From JAEXOD01 sp963667875 (lineage in GTDB: Bacteria > Bacteroidota > Ignavibacteria > Ignavibacteriales > Melioribacteraceae): DNA of 64,000 nucleotides. The notes under the pieces were generated by a model. It made no database searches. It was not told the origin of the DNA and worked only from the letters and a program-made list of their open reading frames with translations. The number at the start of each line of letters is the position of its first letter. Within the stretch, counting starts at the first letter, position 1. The DNA lies in assembly GCA_963667875.2 (NCBI GenBank), contig CAXXGC010000005.1:581709-645708 (forward strand), read 5' to 3'. The position numbers and the translations under genes are program-made. Shown piece after piece: positions 38,052 to 47,056 of this stretch.

Positions 38052-38964
38052 AATAAGATCCTTTTCTTTTGTTAAACTGAGATTCTATTTTTTCCGCAAT
38101 TTGAACCCCGGAAAATCCTTCATTTATTAATATATCATCCAACATTGCAGGCGTAAAGTATTTTTTTGTTAAGCCAATTGGCACAGGATTAATATTAATT
38201 TGGTAATTGTTTGCCAATTCTAATATAAGCGTATATAATCCCCCGTATAAAAAGTGATCTTCAACTGTAACAATCATTGTACATTCGTTAAAAGCTTTTA
38301 GTAAAGATGTTGTATCAATAGGATTAATTGAATGAAGATTTATTAGTCGTACGGAAATATTCTTTTTTTCTAAAATATTTTTTGCCAATAATGCTTGATT
38401 AAATAACACTCCATGTGTAATTATTCCCACATCATTTCCATTGTCAAATATTTCAGCACTTCCCGGCGGAAGCAGCTTGTGTTTAACAAGTGCTTTTTGG
38501 GTATTATATCGTATATAACTTGGCACATTACTATTTAAATAATAGGGGAGATTTAATAACATATCTTCTTCATCTACCGGCGAAAATATCTGCATTGAAG
38601 GGATAGTGCGCATTAATGCAATATCTTCCACAGCTTGATGTGTTGGACCATTTGCTTCCGATAGTATTCCCGAAACGCCACCAATAAGCTTTACAGGCAA
38701 CGACATAATACCTACATCTGTTCTAATAAATTCGTATGCCCGCATTGTTAAAAACGCTGCTAGGGCATGTAAAACCGGAATTCTACCGCATAAAGCCAAA
38801 CCAGCTGCAATACCTACCATTGACTGCTCTGCAATCCCAACATCAATAAAATTATCAGGAATCAATTCCGGTAAATTTCTAATTGCAGCTCTGTTTTCAG
38901 CTGTCATTATTGTGAATCTTTTATCTTTTTTAATAAGTCCATGTAACATTTCTTCGTAATTCAT
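38029..38964 (-). CDS. Transketolase C-terminal subunit
   Basis: A 311-residue protein with the pyrimidine-binding and C-terminal transketolase domains. It has FIDVGIAEQSMVGIAAGLAL (the glutamate that activates ThDP), ANGPTHQAVEDIALMRTIP and TVEDHFLYGGLY. It is half of a split transketolase; the other half is encoded directly upstream with a 9-base gap. Split enzymes of this type occur in archaea and in secondary carbohydrate clusters. It would transfer two-carbon ketol units to build or modify the sugar precursor. Confidence 0.92.
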   Translation of the reverse strand: MNYEEMLHGLIKKDKRFTIMTAENRAAIRNLPELIPDNFIDVGIAEQSMVGIAAGLALCGRIPVLHALAAFLTMRAYEFIRTDVGIMSLPVKLIGGVSGILSEANGPTHQAVEDIALMRTIPSMQIFSPVDEEDMLLNLPYYLNSNVPSYIRYNTQKALVKHKLLPPGSAEIFDNGNDVGIITHGVLFNQALLAKNILEKKNISVRLINLHSINPIDTTSLLKAFNECTMIVTVEDHFLYGGLYTLILELANNYQININPVPIGLTKKYFTPAMLDDILINEGFSGVQIAEKIESQFNKRKGSYYAEWSSI

Positions 38965-38973
38965 AATCTTCTA

Positions 38974-39789
38974 TTAATTATTTATTATTTCGGTTAAATA
39001 TGAATTCCTTTCTTCAACAGAAGTGGTTACAAACCATTTGTCAACTCTGTTTTCAATCGATTTAATTCCTTTTCCTCGTATCGTTTTGGCAATTAAAACA
39101 GTTGGTTTATAAGTTTCTAATGGAATTGTGCTAAAAGCGGAACTAATTGATTCAAAGTCATGCCCATCAAACTCTTTTACCGCACAATTAAAGGCAATAA
39201 ATTTGGCAGCTAAATTCTCAAGGGGGCTTAATTCTTCGGTCATTTTATTTGCTTGAATTCCATTTCTATCAATTATTATTATCAAATTATCTAACTTATA
39301 TGCAGATGCAATTTGAATTGATTCCCATATTGTCCCTTCGTTAAGTTCACCATCACCCAACAAAACAATAATTTTATTATTTATTTTGCATAATTTGCTG
39401 TTCATTGCTACTCCAATTGCAACTGCAATATTGTGCCCCAACGAACCCGATATAAATTCTACTCCCTCAACTTTTGTATTCGGGTGCCAATAGATAACAT
39501 CATTTTGTTTTAAATGATTTTTTAATCTACCGGGGTTGATGATTCCACATTCGGCTAATACCGAATATAACGCCGGTACTGCGTGGCCCTTTGAAAGGAA
39601 AAAATAGTCTCTGTTTTTATCGGATAATATATTTTTATTTATTTTCATATATTCTGTGTAAAGATATGTTATCACATCTACGCAAGATAATGCAGAGCCT
39701 ATAAAACATCCGCCTTCGGCCGTCATTTCGATTATTTTTTTTCTAACATTTAATTTTGCTTTTTCAAAATCCAATTTTTTATTGCTCAT
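38974..39789 (-). CDS. Transketolase N-terminal subunit
   Basis: A 271-residue ThDP-binding half of a split transketolase. It has FLSKGHAVPALYSVLAECG, SGSLGHNIAVAIGVAMN and the ThDP/Mg motif GDGELNEGTIWE ending at IIIDRNG. It pairs with the C-terminal subunit encoded immediately downstream. It follows the SpsF-like gene by 6 bases. Its position in a NeuB-containing operon, and its split form, argue for a dedicated biosynthetic role and not the housekeeping pentose phosphate pathway. Confidence 0.92.
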   Translation of the reverse strand: MSNKKLDFEKAKLNVRKKIIEMTAEGGCFIGSALSCVDVITYLYTEYMKINKNILSDKNRDYFFLSKGHAVPALYSVLAECGIINPGRLKNHLKQNDVIYWHPNTKVEGVEFISGSLGHNIAVAIGVAMNSKLCKINNKIIVLLGDGELNEGTIWESIQIASAYKLDNLIIIIDRNGIQANKMTEELSPLENLAAKFIAFNCAVKEFDGHDFESISSAFSTIPLETYKPTVLIAKTIRGKGIKSIENRVDKWFVTTSVEERNSYLTEIINN

Positions 39790-39795
39790 TTTTTC

Positions 39796-40587
39796 TCATT
39801 TCTTTTTATAAAAGTCAATGTTTTTTAATTCATCTAAGTTATTTTCATACCAATATTTTCCAAGATATTTTGAGTTTATTTGGCGTAAATAAGGTTTTTC
39901 ATAAAGTAATTCTAATATTTCTGTCAAACCAAAATTATTATTAGCCGTATATAATTCCTCATACACTTTGCGGATAAATATGTAATCTTCTTCATAATCA
40001 ATTGTCCATCTGTAAGTTTTAGAGTAATCTTTTTTATCATCCCATTCCACATTACCAATAATATATTTACTGGGATTATCCCAAATATACGGCGTTGTAT
40101 GCTCCCTTTCATAATTCAATCGCGCATTTTTCCAAGCTTGTTCCAAAGCGGTAAATTTCATAACTTCCACATCATTCCCATCCGGATATGACGGAGGATG
40201 TAAATTACTTACGTAATCATAATATGGAAATAATTTTATAAATTTTTTTATCACTTTTTCAATTACTGATGAATCTATTAAAGGACAATCGCTTGGTATT
40301 TTAACAACTGCATCTGCGTTTAATTGTTTTGCAACTTGATAATGCCTGTCTAACAGATCTATTTCATGCCCTCTAAAACAATATATATTTTCGCTTTTGC
40401 ATAATTCTGCAATTAAATCATCTTCTTTATTATTTGTAGTAGCAATAACTAAAGTACCTATATTTTCCGCTTTTTTTACTCTTTCAATCATTCTTAGCAA
40501 CAAGGGTTGTCCGCATAACGATAATACTGTTTTTGCTGGAAGCCTTGACGACCCCAATCGTGCTTGGATAATTGTAATTAATTTCAT
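39796..40587 (-). CDS. SpsF-like cytidylyltransferase
   Basis: A 263-residue nucleotidyltransferase of the SpsF/CMP-sugar activating type. The N-terminus has TIIQARLGSSRLPAKTVLSL (the RLGSSRLPxK nucleotide-binding loop), followed by LLRMIERVKKA, LVIATTNNKEDD and VVKIPSDCPLID. It would activate the ulosonic acid with CMP for transfer. The C-terminal about 60 residues (TYRWTIDYEEDY) are typical of the family. It lies 2 bases after the GT-B-like gene and 6 bases before the transketolase genes. Confidence 0.88.
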   Translation of the reverse strand: MKLITIIQARLGSSRLPAKTVLSLCGQPLLLRMIERVKKAENIGTLVIATTNNKEDDLIAELCKSENIYCFRGHEIDLLDRHYQVAKQLNADAVVKIPSDCPLIDSSVIEKVIKKFIKLFPYYDYVSNLHPPSYPDGNDVEVMKFTALEQAWKNARLNYEREHTTPYIWDNPSKYIIGNVEWDDKKDYSKTYRWTIDYEEDYIFIRKVYEELYTANNNFGLTEILELLYEKPYLRQINSKYLGKYWYENNLDELKNIDFYKKK

Positions 40588-40589
40588 TT

Positions 40590-41600
40590 TTAAGACCTAC
40601 TTAATAATAAAGTGTTAGAATCAATTTCTTTGGGATCATTTTGTTCATTTAATAACATTATTGCTACCTGAGCTATTTTTTTTGCTGATGTTCCATTATT
40701 TTGAATTGGAAGCAGCTTTTTTAATTCCTCAGTATTAAAATACGAATAGACTTTTTTATCTAACGCCAAACCAATATAAACTACCGAAGAATATTTTGTA
40801 ATAAGAGTTGAACAATTGGCAATCATATTATCAATGTTTCCGGATTTAAATACAATGGCATTTGGAATTAAGTCCTTTATTTCTTTTTCTGCTTTATCGT
40901 GGTTTTCGTTTGGATGAAGTTTAAATATTATTTCTTGTTCACCTGCTATTTTTTTACATTCAAGAATAAATTTGTTTCTGTTTTCATATTTAAATGTTTC
41001 GCGTGTGTCTGATGTAGCAACTAACACGTAATCTCTATAAATGAAGTCGTTATTTATATTCTCTTTTACATTGTCAAAATTTGGTATGCCGGTTACTATT
41101 ATTTTTTCAGGACTTACTCCCTTTTTTATAAACAACTCTTTATATCCCTCAGATGCAACACAAAAATATTTATAGTAATTAGATAATCCGGTGGTTGATG
41201 TACTGGCAAAATATCTTGGTAATTTAAGATATTTAACTATATAATACATTATATCTTCCGGATCTGTCATTCCTTCTTGAACTAATATTATCTTTTTACC
41301 CTTAATGTTTTTTTGAATTATTAAATCCGTACACGTAAACACCAAGTCATAATAATTACCCTCCCCTCTATAATCAATTTTTAATTTATTGTCCTTTAAA
41401 TATTTTTCGCTTCTTTTTCTAAATTCTCCGCCCAAAATAGAAAAATCGAGAAGTTTATTTTCCGCGCAGATTCGTACTAAACCATCACCGTAAAAAGGAG
41501 TGAAATAATTATTACAAAATTGAAGCTGTAAGGATATTTTGTGCATCATTTTTGTCTGGTTTTCCGAACCGCATATAAAAAGAATATTTTGTTTTTTCAT
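40590..41600 (-). CDS. GT-B-like transferase (CDP-glycerol transferase/epimerase superfamily-like)
   Basis: A 336-residue protein with a GT-B-like layout, not assigned to a precise family. Recognisable stretches are FTPFYGDGLVRICAE in the first lobe, IIVTGIPNFDNVK at the linker, IIFKLHPNENHDKAE and LITKYSSVVYIGLALDKKVYSY in the second lobe. The KLHPNE and KYSS patterns recall CDP-glycerol glycerophosphotransferase and capsule-type transferases. As the first gene of the operon and directly before the CMP-sugar enzyme, it probably transfers the activated product to a surface glycan. It has no membrane segment. A divergent metallophosphoesterase gene starts 203 bases away. Confidence 0.7.
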   Translation of the reverse strand: MKKQNILFICGSENQTKMMHKISLQLQFCNNYFTPFYGDGLVRICAENKLLDFSILGGEFRKRSEKYLKDNKLKIDYRGEGNYYDLVFTCTDLIIQKNIKGKKIILVQEGMTDPEDIMYYIVKYLKLPRYFASTSTTGLSNYYKYFCVASEGYKELFIKKGVSPEKIIVTGIPNFDNVKENINNDFIYRDYVLVATSDTRETFKYENRNKFILECKKIAGEQEIIFKLHPNENHDKAEKEIKDLIPNAIVFKSGNIDNMIANCSTLITKYSSVVYIGLALDKKVYSYFNTEELKKLLPIQNNGTSAKKIAQVAIMLLNEQNDPKEIDSNTLLLSRS

Positions 41601-41803
41601 ACTTTCTTTGTTTTTAGTTACAATTATAAATCTTTTTTTTTTATCTAATGTTAAGGAAGTATTATATTAATTTTAACAAATTGTTAATAGTTCAAATATT
41701 TTCATTTTGTTTTTTATATTTAATAATATCTTAATATTTTATTCATAATTCCTTAACATTCATTGCTTATTTTTTGTCAAGTAAAAAATAAACTTATGGT
41801 AGT

Positions 41804-42721
41804 ATGAAAATAGCGCATATTTCGGATTTGCATTTATGTAGTTCTTTTAAAAGAAATAATATTATAAAAACTAAAAGGTTATTACAACATTTTGTTGATA
41901 TCGGGTTTGACCATCTGGTTATTACAGGTGATATTTCCGATAATACTTGTGCGAATGATTGGGTATTATTAAAAAATATGTTAAAATCTTTTGGTATCTA
42001 TAACAGAGATAAAGTTACTGTGGTTATTGGTAATCATGATATTTATGGTGGAGTGCAAACCGCTTTGGATATTCTAAGTTTTCCTAAAAGATGCTTAACT
42101 ACCGATTATTATTCAAAGATTAAACAATTTATCCTCACTTTTAGAGAACTTCACGAGGATGTAATTTATTCTTTCCCCAATATTTATCCTTTTACAAAAA
42201 TTGTTGGTAATTATGCTTTTATTGCATTAAACACAATTGATTTATATTCTCGATTTAGCAATCTTTTTGCTTCCAACGGTAGAATATCTTCTATTGATTA
42301 TGACAATCTGAAACATCAGCTCAGTTCACCCGATTTGGCGGATAAAAAAATTATTGTAATTGCTCATCATCATTTTTATAAAAATAATGTCGAATCTACC
42401 TCTTCATATAGTTCTGTTTGGAATAGTGTTGAAAAATTTACAATGAAATTACGCGGTAAAAAGAAACTTATTAAACTATTCGAAAATAAAAAAGTTAGTC
42501 TTGTATTACACGGACATAGTCATGAAATTAAACAATATGTTAGAAAAAATATTTTGTTTGTTAATGCCGGCGGGGTTATTGATAATTTAAAACCCAATAG
42601 CTGTACAGCTATTTTAGTTGATACAAATTTTTCATTTCCCATAGTTGATATAAAAGAAATTCGAGTGAAAGAAAAAGAAGTAAATCTTGCTGAAGAGCAG
42701 TTTATTTTAACTGCTGTATAA
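41804..42721 (+). CDS. Calcineurin-like metallophosphoesterase
   Basis: A 305-residue enzyme with all the metal-binding blocks of the family: HISDLHL, VITGDISDN, VIGNHDIYGG, IAHHHFY and LHGHSHEIK. It most resembles CpdA/Icc-like phosphodiesterases, but the substrate (cyclic nucleotide, lipid or nucleotide sugar) cannot be read. The gene is transcribed alone, divergent from the sugar operon, and ends at a strong terminator hairpin. Confidence 0.9.
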   Translation: MKIAHISDLHLCSSFKRNNIIKTKRLLQHFVDIGFDHLVITGDISDNTCANDWVLLKNMLKSFGIYNRDKVTVVIGNHDIYGGVQTALDILSFPKRCLTTDYYSKIKQFILTFRELHEDVIYSFPNIYPFTKIVGNYAFIALNTIDLYSRFSNLFASNGRISSIDYDNLKHQLSSPDLADKKIIVIAHHHFYKNNVESTSSYSSVWNSVEKFTMKLRGKKKLIKLFENKKVSLVLHGHSHEIKQYVRKNILFVNAGGVIDNLKPNSCTAILVDTNFSFPIVDIKEIRVKEKEVNLAEEQFILTAV

Positions 42722-42758
42722 TCATTTTTATTTGAGTGCCTCATATGTACCGATAGAT

Positions 42759-42793
42759 AAACTGCCGTAATTTTTTTATACGGCAGTTTTTTT
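42759..42793 (+). terminator. Intrinsic terminator between convergent genes
   Basis: Arms AAACTGCCGTA (42759-42769) and TACGGCAGTTT (42779-42789) pair perfectly around a 9-base loop and are followed by a T run. It ends the metallophosphoesterase transcript and could also serve the convergent Ntn-hydrolase gene in the other direction. Confidence 0.85.
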
Positions 42794-42800
42794 ATAAATT

Positions 42801-44018
42801 TTATAAATTAAATAATTCTTTATAACTACCTGTAATTTTTTTATCTAACCATTTATAATGTTTTAATACTAATTTTTTATTAAAACCATCATTTTGCATT
42901 TTTTTGATAATTTTATTTGTTTCTTCAACAACATTTTTTTCTAATGGTTTTAATTTTTGCAAAATTCCCGTATTGGAATTATTTATCAGTTCATCAATTT
43001 TTATATAGTTTTCGCCATTGCCTCTTTTAATTGGATAACATTTATCTTTAAGTTTATTTGCGTAATTACATATAGCAGCAAAACCTTCTTTATCCGATGA
43101 GACTAATGCAGGCAAGTTTTCCCCACCTTTTACCCAAACCGGAATTACTACTGATGTAAGAGGAAAACCAACTACTGACCACATAACTGTTAAATCAGGC
43201 GATTCGTCTGCTTTAACTCCCTGTATTACCACTGATGCAACTGACGAACTCCTAGGAATAAAATCTTCAAACGGCACAAACGAAGTTATAGGTTTAAATG
43301 TAGTTAAATCTACCCCCGTCAATGAATTCTTCAAACATCTTGAACCTTCTGTAAATACATATTCTGGCGTTAATATATTTTGAGCAACTGCACTTTTTAA
43401 TAAATCGTCTGCTGTATTGTATCTAATGTAACCATACCCTGTATTTGGATTTCCGGTAAATGAATAATTAGTTCTAATAACATAACCAAATGGTGCCACT
43501 TTGGGATCATTAACATCAATTTTTACATATTTAAATTGATCTGTTTCAAAATACGCTGCACCACCTTTTGCATCTATAACACCAAAATTTGCCTGAACAC
43601 CTAATGGTTTTGGTAAACTTTTTAATAATTCTTCAAATTCATCAACAGTTGAACATTGCTGCAAAGCAAGTTTCATTATTATTCCTTCCTGATCAACAAA
43701 CTTAATAGAATCATCTTCAATTAAATTGTACGATGCTGAATTCATAATTGAAAACCCCGTGCTGTTACATCCTGCCCAAACACTTTCTCCTTTTGTATCT
43801 TCGCTGTTAACTAAACCAATAAAATCATATTTCCCTTCCTTAAAAAACACTAATTTATTGTTATTCCATCCGGCATCTCTATGTTTCCATAATATTGGAC
43901 GCCCATCTACCGTACATTTTCCTGTGATAATTGCTGTAGTACATGGTTTTACAGAATAAACAACTAAAAACAACATTAAAACTAATAAATAATAACGCAT
44001 AGCTCTATTCCTTTTCAT
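42801..44018 (-). CDS. Exported Ntn-hydrolase (AAT/C45-like)
   Basis: A 405-residue protein. A signal peptide (about residues 1-25, YYLLVLMLFLVVYSVKPC) ends at a cysteine followed by CTTAIITGKCTVDGRPILWKHRD. This is the start of the N-terminal nucleophile fold of the acyl-CoA:6-aminopenicillanate acyltransferase/C45 peptidase type, where the exposed N-terminal Cys is the nucleophile. The rest contains GCNSTGFSIMNSAS, NFGVIDAKGGAAYFET and YVIRTNYSF, all typical of the fold. It probably hydrolyses an amide bond in the periplasm; the substrate is unknown. It lies 2 bases after the small RCK_C-like exported protein gene. Confidence 0.85.
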   Translation of the reverse strand: MKRNRAMRYYLLVLMLFLVVYSVKPCTTAIITGKCTVDGRPILWKHRDAGWNNNKLVFFKEGKYDFIGLVNSEDTKGESVWAGCNSTGFSIMNSASYNLIEDDSIKFVDQEGIIMKLALQQCSTVDEFEELLKSLPKPLGVQANFGVIDAKGGAAYFETDQFKYVKIDVNDPKVAPFGYVIRTNYSFTGNPNTGYGYIRYNTADDLLKSAVAQNILTPEYVFTEGSRCLKNSLTGVDLTTFKPITSFVPFEDFIPRSSSVASVVIQGVKADESPDLTVMWSVVGFPLTSVVIPVWVKGGENLPALVSSDKEGFAAICNYANKLKDKCYPIKRGNGENYIKIDELINNSNTGILQKLKPLEKNVVEETNKIIKKMQNDGFNKKLVLKHYKWLDKKITGSYKELFNL

Positions 44019-44020
44019 AA

Positions 44021-44311
44021 TTAATCAAAAAATCTGGATAAATATTTTACTTGATTTGATTCTGCCAAAATATAAACTGTATCATTTACTGCAAAAACAA
44101 ATGAGGTTTTAGGACTCATCAAATCTTTGCTGTTACGATGTACTTTTAATACATTAATTTTATTTTTTCCCTGCCATTCCAAACTGGATATAGACTTGCC
44201 CATTACAATAGAGTTTTCTTTAACAACATATTGAGTTAACTCCAAACTAGGAGCACAACAATAAGTTACGCTAATTAAAATAACCGCTGAAATCAAAACT
44301 TTTAAGTTCAT
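44021..44311 (-). CDS. Small exported protein with RCK_C/TrkA-C-like domain
   Basis: A 96-residue protein. An N-terminal hydrophobic segment (LKVLISAVILISVTYCC) is a signal peptide or weak lipobox. The remaining 70 residues (VMGKSISSLEWQGKNKINVL, VHRNSKDLMSPKTSFVFAVN, DTVYILAESNQVKYLSRFF) follow the pattern of the RCK_C/TrkA-C ligand-binding domain, normally cytoplasmic in potassium channels and Kef antiporters. It lies 55 bases after the Kef-type antiporter gene, whose own C-terminus has the same kind of domain. The likeness is by eye and should be treated as tentative. Confidence 0.7.
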   Translation of the reverse strand: MNLKVLISAVILISVTYCCAPSLELTQYVVKENSIVMGKSISSLEWQGKNKINVLKVHRNSKDLMSPKTSFVFAVNDTVYILAESNQVKYLSRFFD

Positions 44312-44366
44312 ATTACATATACCTTTATTAGTTTAATATTACAAACTCGGCTTGTAAAATAACTTT

Positions 44367-46328
44367 TTATTTCCCATTTAACAACTTTCTTAATTCATTT
44401 ATTTTTAATGGTTCACTTATTAAATAAACAATATCATTCTTTTTTATTGTATAGTCTCCGTTTGGATTGGTGATAACCTCTTTTTCCTTCCTTACAAATA
44501 ATATTGCTGCATTAAATTTGTTCCTAAAATCCAATTCTTTTAGATTTTTACCAATTAACAAACATTTTTTACCTATTTTTATTGATGAAACTGTTACTTC
44601 CGGTATATCAATTTCACCGGCTTTTACTTTTTTGGGTATTGCCCTAAACAATTTGTAACTATTAGCACGTATTTCGTCAATAAAATTATCTATTTCTTCT
44701 AACGGAATTAGGTACTTTAATAAAACTCTTGTAAATATCTCAATACTTGTTTCATATTCTTCCGGCACAACTTCTTCCGCACCCAAATTAAGCAAGCTGT
44801 TTATCTCACTTATATGTCGTGTTCTAACTATTAAATGAATATTGGGATTTATATTTTTTGCCGTACTTACTATTCTTCTAATTGCATGCGGATCATTAAT
44901 TGCAATAACCATTATTCTGGCTTCATCAATGTTTAATTGCCTTAATATTCCATCTGTTGTTGCATCACCATAATATATTGGAATTCCTTTCTTTTTTTCT
45001 CTTTCAACCGTATCAGGATTTAGTTCTAAAACCACATATGATATTTTAGATGCAATTGCTGCTTTACTTAAATTTTTGCCTGTTACACCATAACCAATTA
45101 TAATTAAATGATCTTTGAGTTTTGTTTTTATAAAATCTAATTTTAGATGCGTATTTCTTTTTCCTAAATATTTTTGAGCTATATCGGCAAGTTTGGCAGC
45201 ATACCTCATTAAAAACGGACTTAGCCCAATAGTTAAAATAGATATCGATAAAAATAATTGATAGGTGTTTTCGTCTAATATTTTGTAACTCATCCCGGAT
45301 TTTGCTATAACAAATGAAAATTCACCTATCTGGCTGATACTTAATCCCACCACGACTGCTGTTCTGATTGGATATTTTAATAACAAAGTTGATATAATGC
45401 CCCATGCTGATTTTATTGCAATAACCAATAAAGTAAGCGTAATAATTAACGGTATATGCTCCAGTGCGTATTTAGTATTTAACAACATCCCTATTGAAAC
45501 GAAAAATATACTTAGGAATACATCGCGGAATGGTAATATATTTCCAAGTGCCTGATGACTGAATTCGGATTCCGATATTATTAATCCGGCAATAAAAGCT
45601 CCTAGGGCAACAGATATTCCAAGACTTGCCGAAATCCAAACAATTCCAAAGCAAATAACTAAAATGCAAATCAAAAACAATTCGCGCATTTTTGTACGCG
45701 CAATTTGAAATAACAGATATGGAATTATATATTTACTTAAAACAAAAACCATTATTATAACAAGTACTGCCTTTAAAATCAACCAATGTAATGAAAACGA
45801 CACACTTGTTTGTTCACCTGCTAAATATGGCACAAAAAGTATCATCGGAATTGCAATAATATCCTGGGCTATTAATATGGCCAAAATTGTTTTCCCATGC
45901 GGACTATCTATTTCACCTTTTTCGCTTAATATTTTAATAACAATTGCAGTACTGCTTAATGCTGCTATAAATCCAATAAATACTGCTTCACTTATATTGT
46001 TAATAAAAAAATACGAAATCAACGAAACAAAAATTGTTGTAAATAATACTTGAGTTGTTCCACCTATAATTAATGATTTTTTTATTTCAAATATTTCCTT
46101 AAATGAAAATTCTATTCCAATTGTAAACAATAAAAATAAAATGCCAACTTCGGCCAATAAATCAACTTCATGTACTGATTTTATTAAGCCTAAACCATAA
46201 GGACCGGCCATAATACCGGTTAATAAAAAACCAACAACTGCCGGAATTTTAATTTTGTTAAACAATAGTATTACAACTATTGAAACCCCAAATAATATAA
46301 CTAAATCATTTAATAGTCCATATTCCAT
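44367..46328 (-). CDS. Kef-type monovalent cation/proton antiporter (CPA2) with TrkA-N and RCK_C
   Basis: A 653-residue inner-membrane antiporter. Residues about 1-385 hold some 12 membrane segments with the CPA2 signatures LLFTIGIEFSF, ALSSTAIVIKIL, FIAGLIISESEFSHQ and SQIGEFSFVIAKSG. A TrkA-N Rossmann domain follows (HLIIIGYGVTGKNLSKAA, YYGDATTDGIL, MVIAINDP), then an RCK_C domain (about 560-650). It probably exports K+ or Na+ in exchange for protons under nucleotide control. It starts 6 bases after the TetR gene and is very probably in the same transcript and under its control. Confidence 0.93.
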   Translation of the reverse strand: MEYGLLNDLVILFGVSIVVILLFNKIKIPAVVGFLLTGIMAGPYGLGLIKSVHEVDLLAEVGILFLLFTIGIEFSFKEIFEIKKSLIIGGTTQVLFTTIFVSLISYFFINNISEAVFIGFIAALSSTAIVIKILSEKGEIDSPHGKTILAILIAQDIIAIPMILFVPYLAGEQTSVSFSLHWLILKAVLVIIMVFVLSKYIIPYLLFQIARTKMRELFLICILVICFGIVWISASLGISVALGAFIAGLIISESEFSHQALGNILPFRDVFLSIFFVSIGMLLNTKYALEHIPLIITLTLLVIAIKSAWGIISTLLLKYPIRTAVVVGLSISQIGEFSFVIAKSGMSYKILDENTYQLFLSISILTIGLSPFLMRYAAKLADIAQKYLGKRNTHLKLDFIKTKLKDHLIIIGYGVTGKNLSKAAIASKISYVVLELNPDTVEREKKKGIPIYYGDATTDGILRQLNIDEARIMVIAINDPHAIRRIVSTAKNINPNIHLIVRTRHISEINSLLNLGAEEVVPEEYETSIEIFTRVLLKYLIPLEEIDNFIDEIRANSYKLFRAIPKKVKAGEIDIPEVTVSSIKIGKKCLLIGKNLKELDFRNKFNAAILFVRKEKEVITNPNGDYTIKKNDIVYLISEPLKINELRKLLNGK

Positions 46329-46334
46329 CTTTTA

Positions 46335-46928
46335 TCACCAAGCCAATTTAAAAATAATAGGTTCTATTATTATTTTGTCAATTTCTTCTATTATATTATA
46401 CAAATTAACATCTTTATCATAAGCTATACGTATAATATTTCCATCTAGTAATGTAAATAATAACGAGGCATTCAGCAAATAATTGTTCTTTTTAAGTTCT
46501 CCTTGTTCAATTCCTTTTTTTAATAATGATTCTATAAATTTTTTCATGTTTTGCATGTACGAATAATATTCCAATTTATTTGCCGCAGAATTAGTTAAAC
46601 GCGAAATAGTTAATAAGGTTATCTCTAATTCTTTTTTATGCATTAACCAGTATCTAATAAATTCTTTAATAAAAAACCTTAATCCAATTAATGCACTGTC
46701 GTAACTTTCACTTTCGCGCATCAAATTTACCAATGGTCTCATTATTTCATTATTAACAACAAATAACAGCTCTTCCTTGCTGCTAAAATGATGGTATAAA
46801 CCTCCCTTGCTTAATTTTGCCCTTTCAGCTATACTATTCATTGTAGTGTTTTCATAACCCACTTCAATAAATTCAGTTAAAGCAGCGTTAATTATTGAAT
46901 TTATCCTATCTACTTTGGTTGTTTCCAT
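46335..46928 (-). CDS. TetR-family transcriptional regulator
   Basis: A 197-residue regulator. The N-terminal HTH is clear (IINAALTEFIEVGYENTTMNSIAERAKLSKGGLYHHFSSKEELLF, read in parts over residues about 12-56), and the C-terminal about 140 residues are the variable ligand-binding domain. It leads the antiporter gene by 6 bases. Two GTCGGTTGGTT-containing palindromes upstream are probable operators, so it likely represses its own operon. The ligand is unknown. Confidence 0.92.
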   Translation of the reverse strand: METTKVDRINSIINAALTEFIEVGYENTTMNSIAERAKLSKGGLYHHFSSKEELLFVVNNEIMRPLVNLMRESESYDSALIGLRFFIKEFIRYWLMHKKELEITLLTISRLTNSAANKLEYYSYMQNMKKFIESLLKKGIEQGELKKNNYLLNASLLFTLLDGNIIRIAYDKDVNLYNIIEEIDKIIIEPIIFKLAW

Positions 46929-46945
46929 TCATTTTCTCCATAATT

Positions 46946-46962
46946 CCGACCGTCGGTTGGTT
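46946..46962. promoter_or_regulatory. Probable TetR operator 1
   Basis: CCGAC-C-GTCGG palindrome followed by TTGGTT, 18 bases upstream of the TetR start codon. The right arm is identical to that of site 2. The sequence is of the ACCGACNGTCGGT type bound by many TetR proteins. Confidence 0.75.
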
Positions 46963-47035
46963 AAATATAAACAGTTTTCATATAATAACCAAATAATATC
47001 TTGCCTAATTAATAAAATAAAAGCATATTTCCCTA

Positions 47036-47056
47036 CCGACCGACTGTCGGTTGGTT
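47036..47056. promoter_or_regulatory. Probable TetR operator 2
   Basis: CCGACCGAC-T-GTCGGTTGG is a near-perfect 19-bp palindrome, then TT. Its centre is 94 bp from that of site 1, about nine helical turns, which would allow cooperative or looping repression. Confidence 0.75.

Noticed and set aside
44330..44360. TTACAA...TTGTAA inverted repeat upstream of the small exported protein gene, considered as a terminator
   Set aside because: The stem is only six A/T-rich base pairs with no clear U tract in the reading direction.
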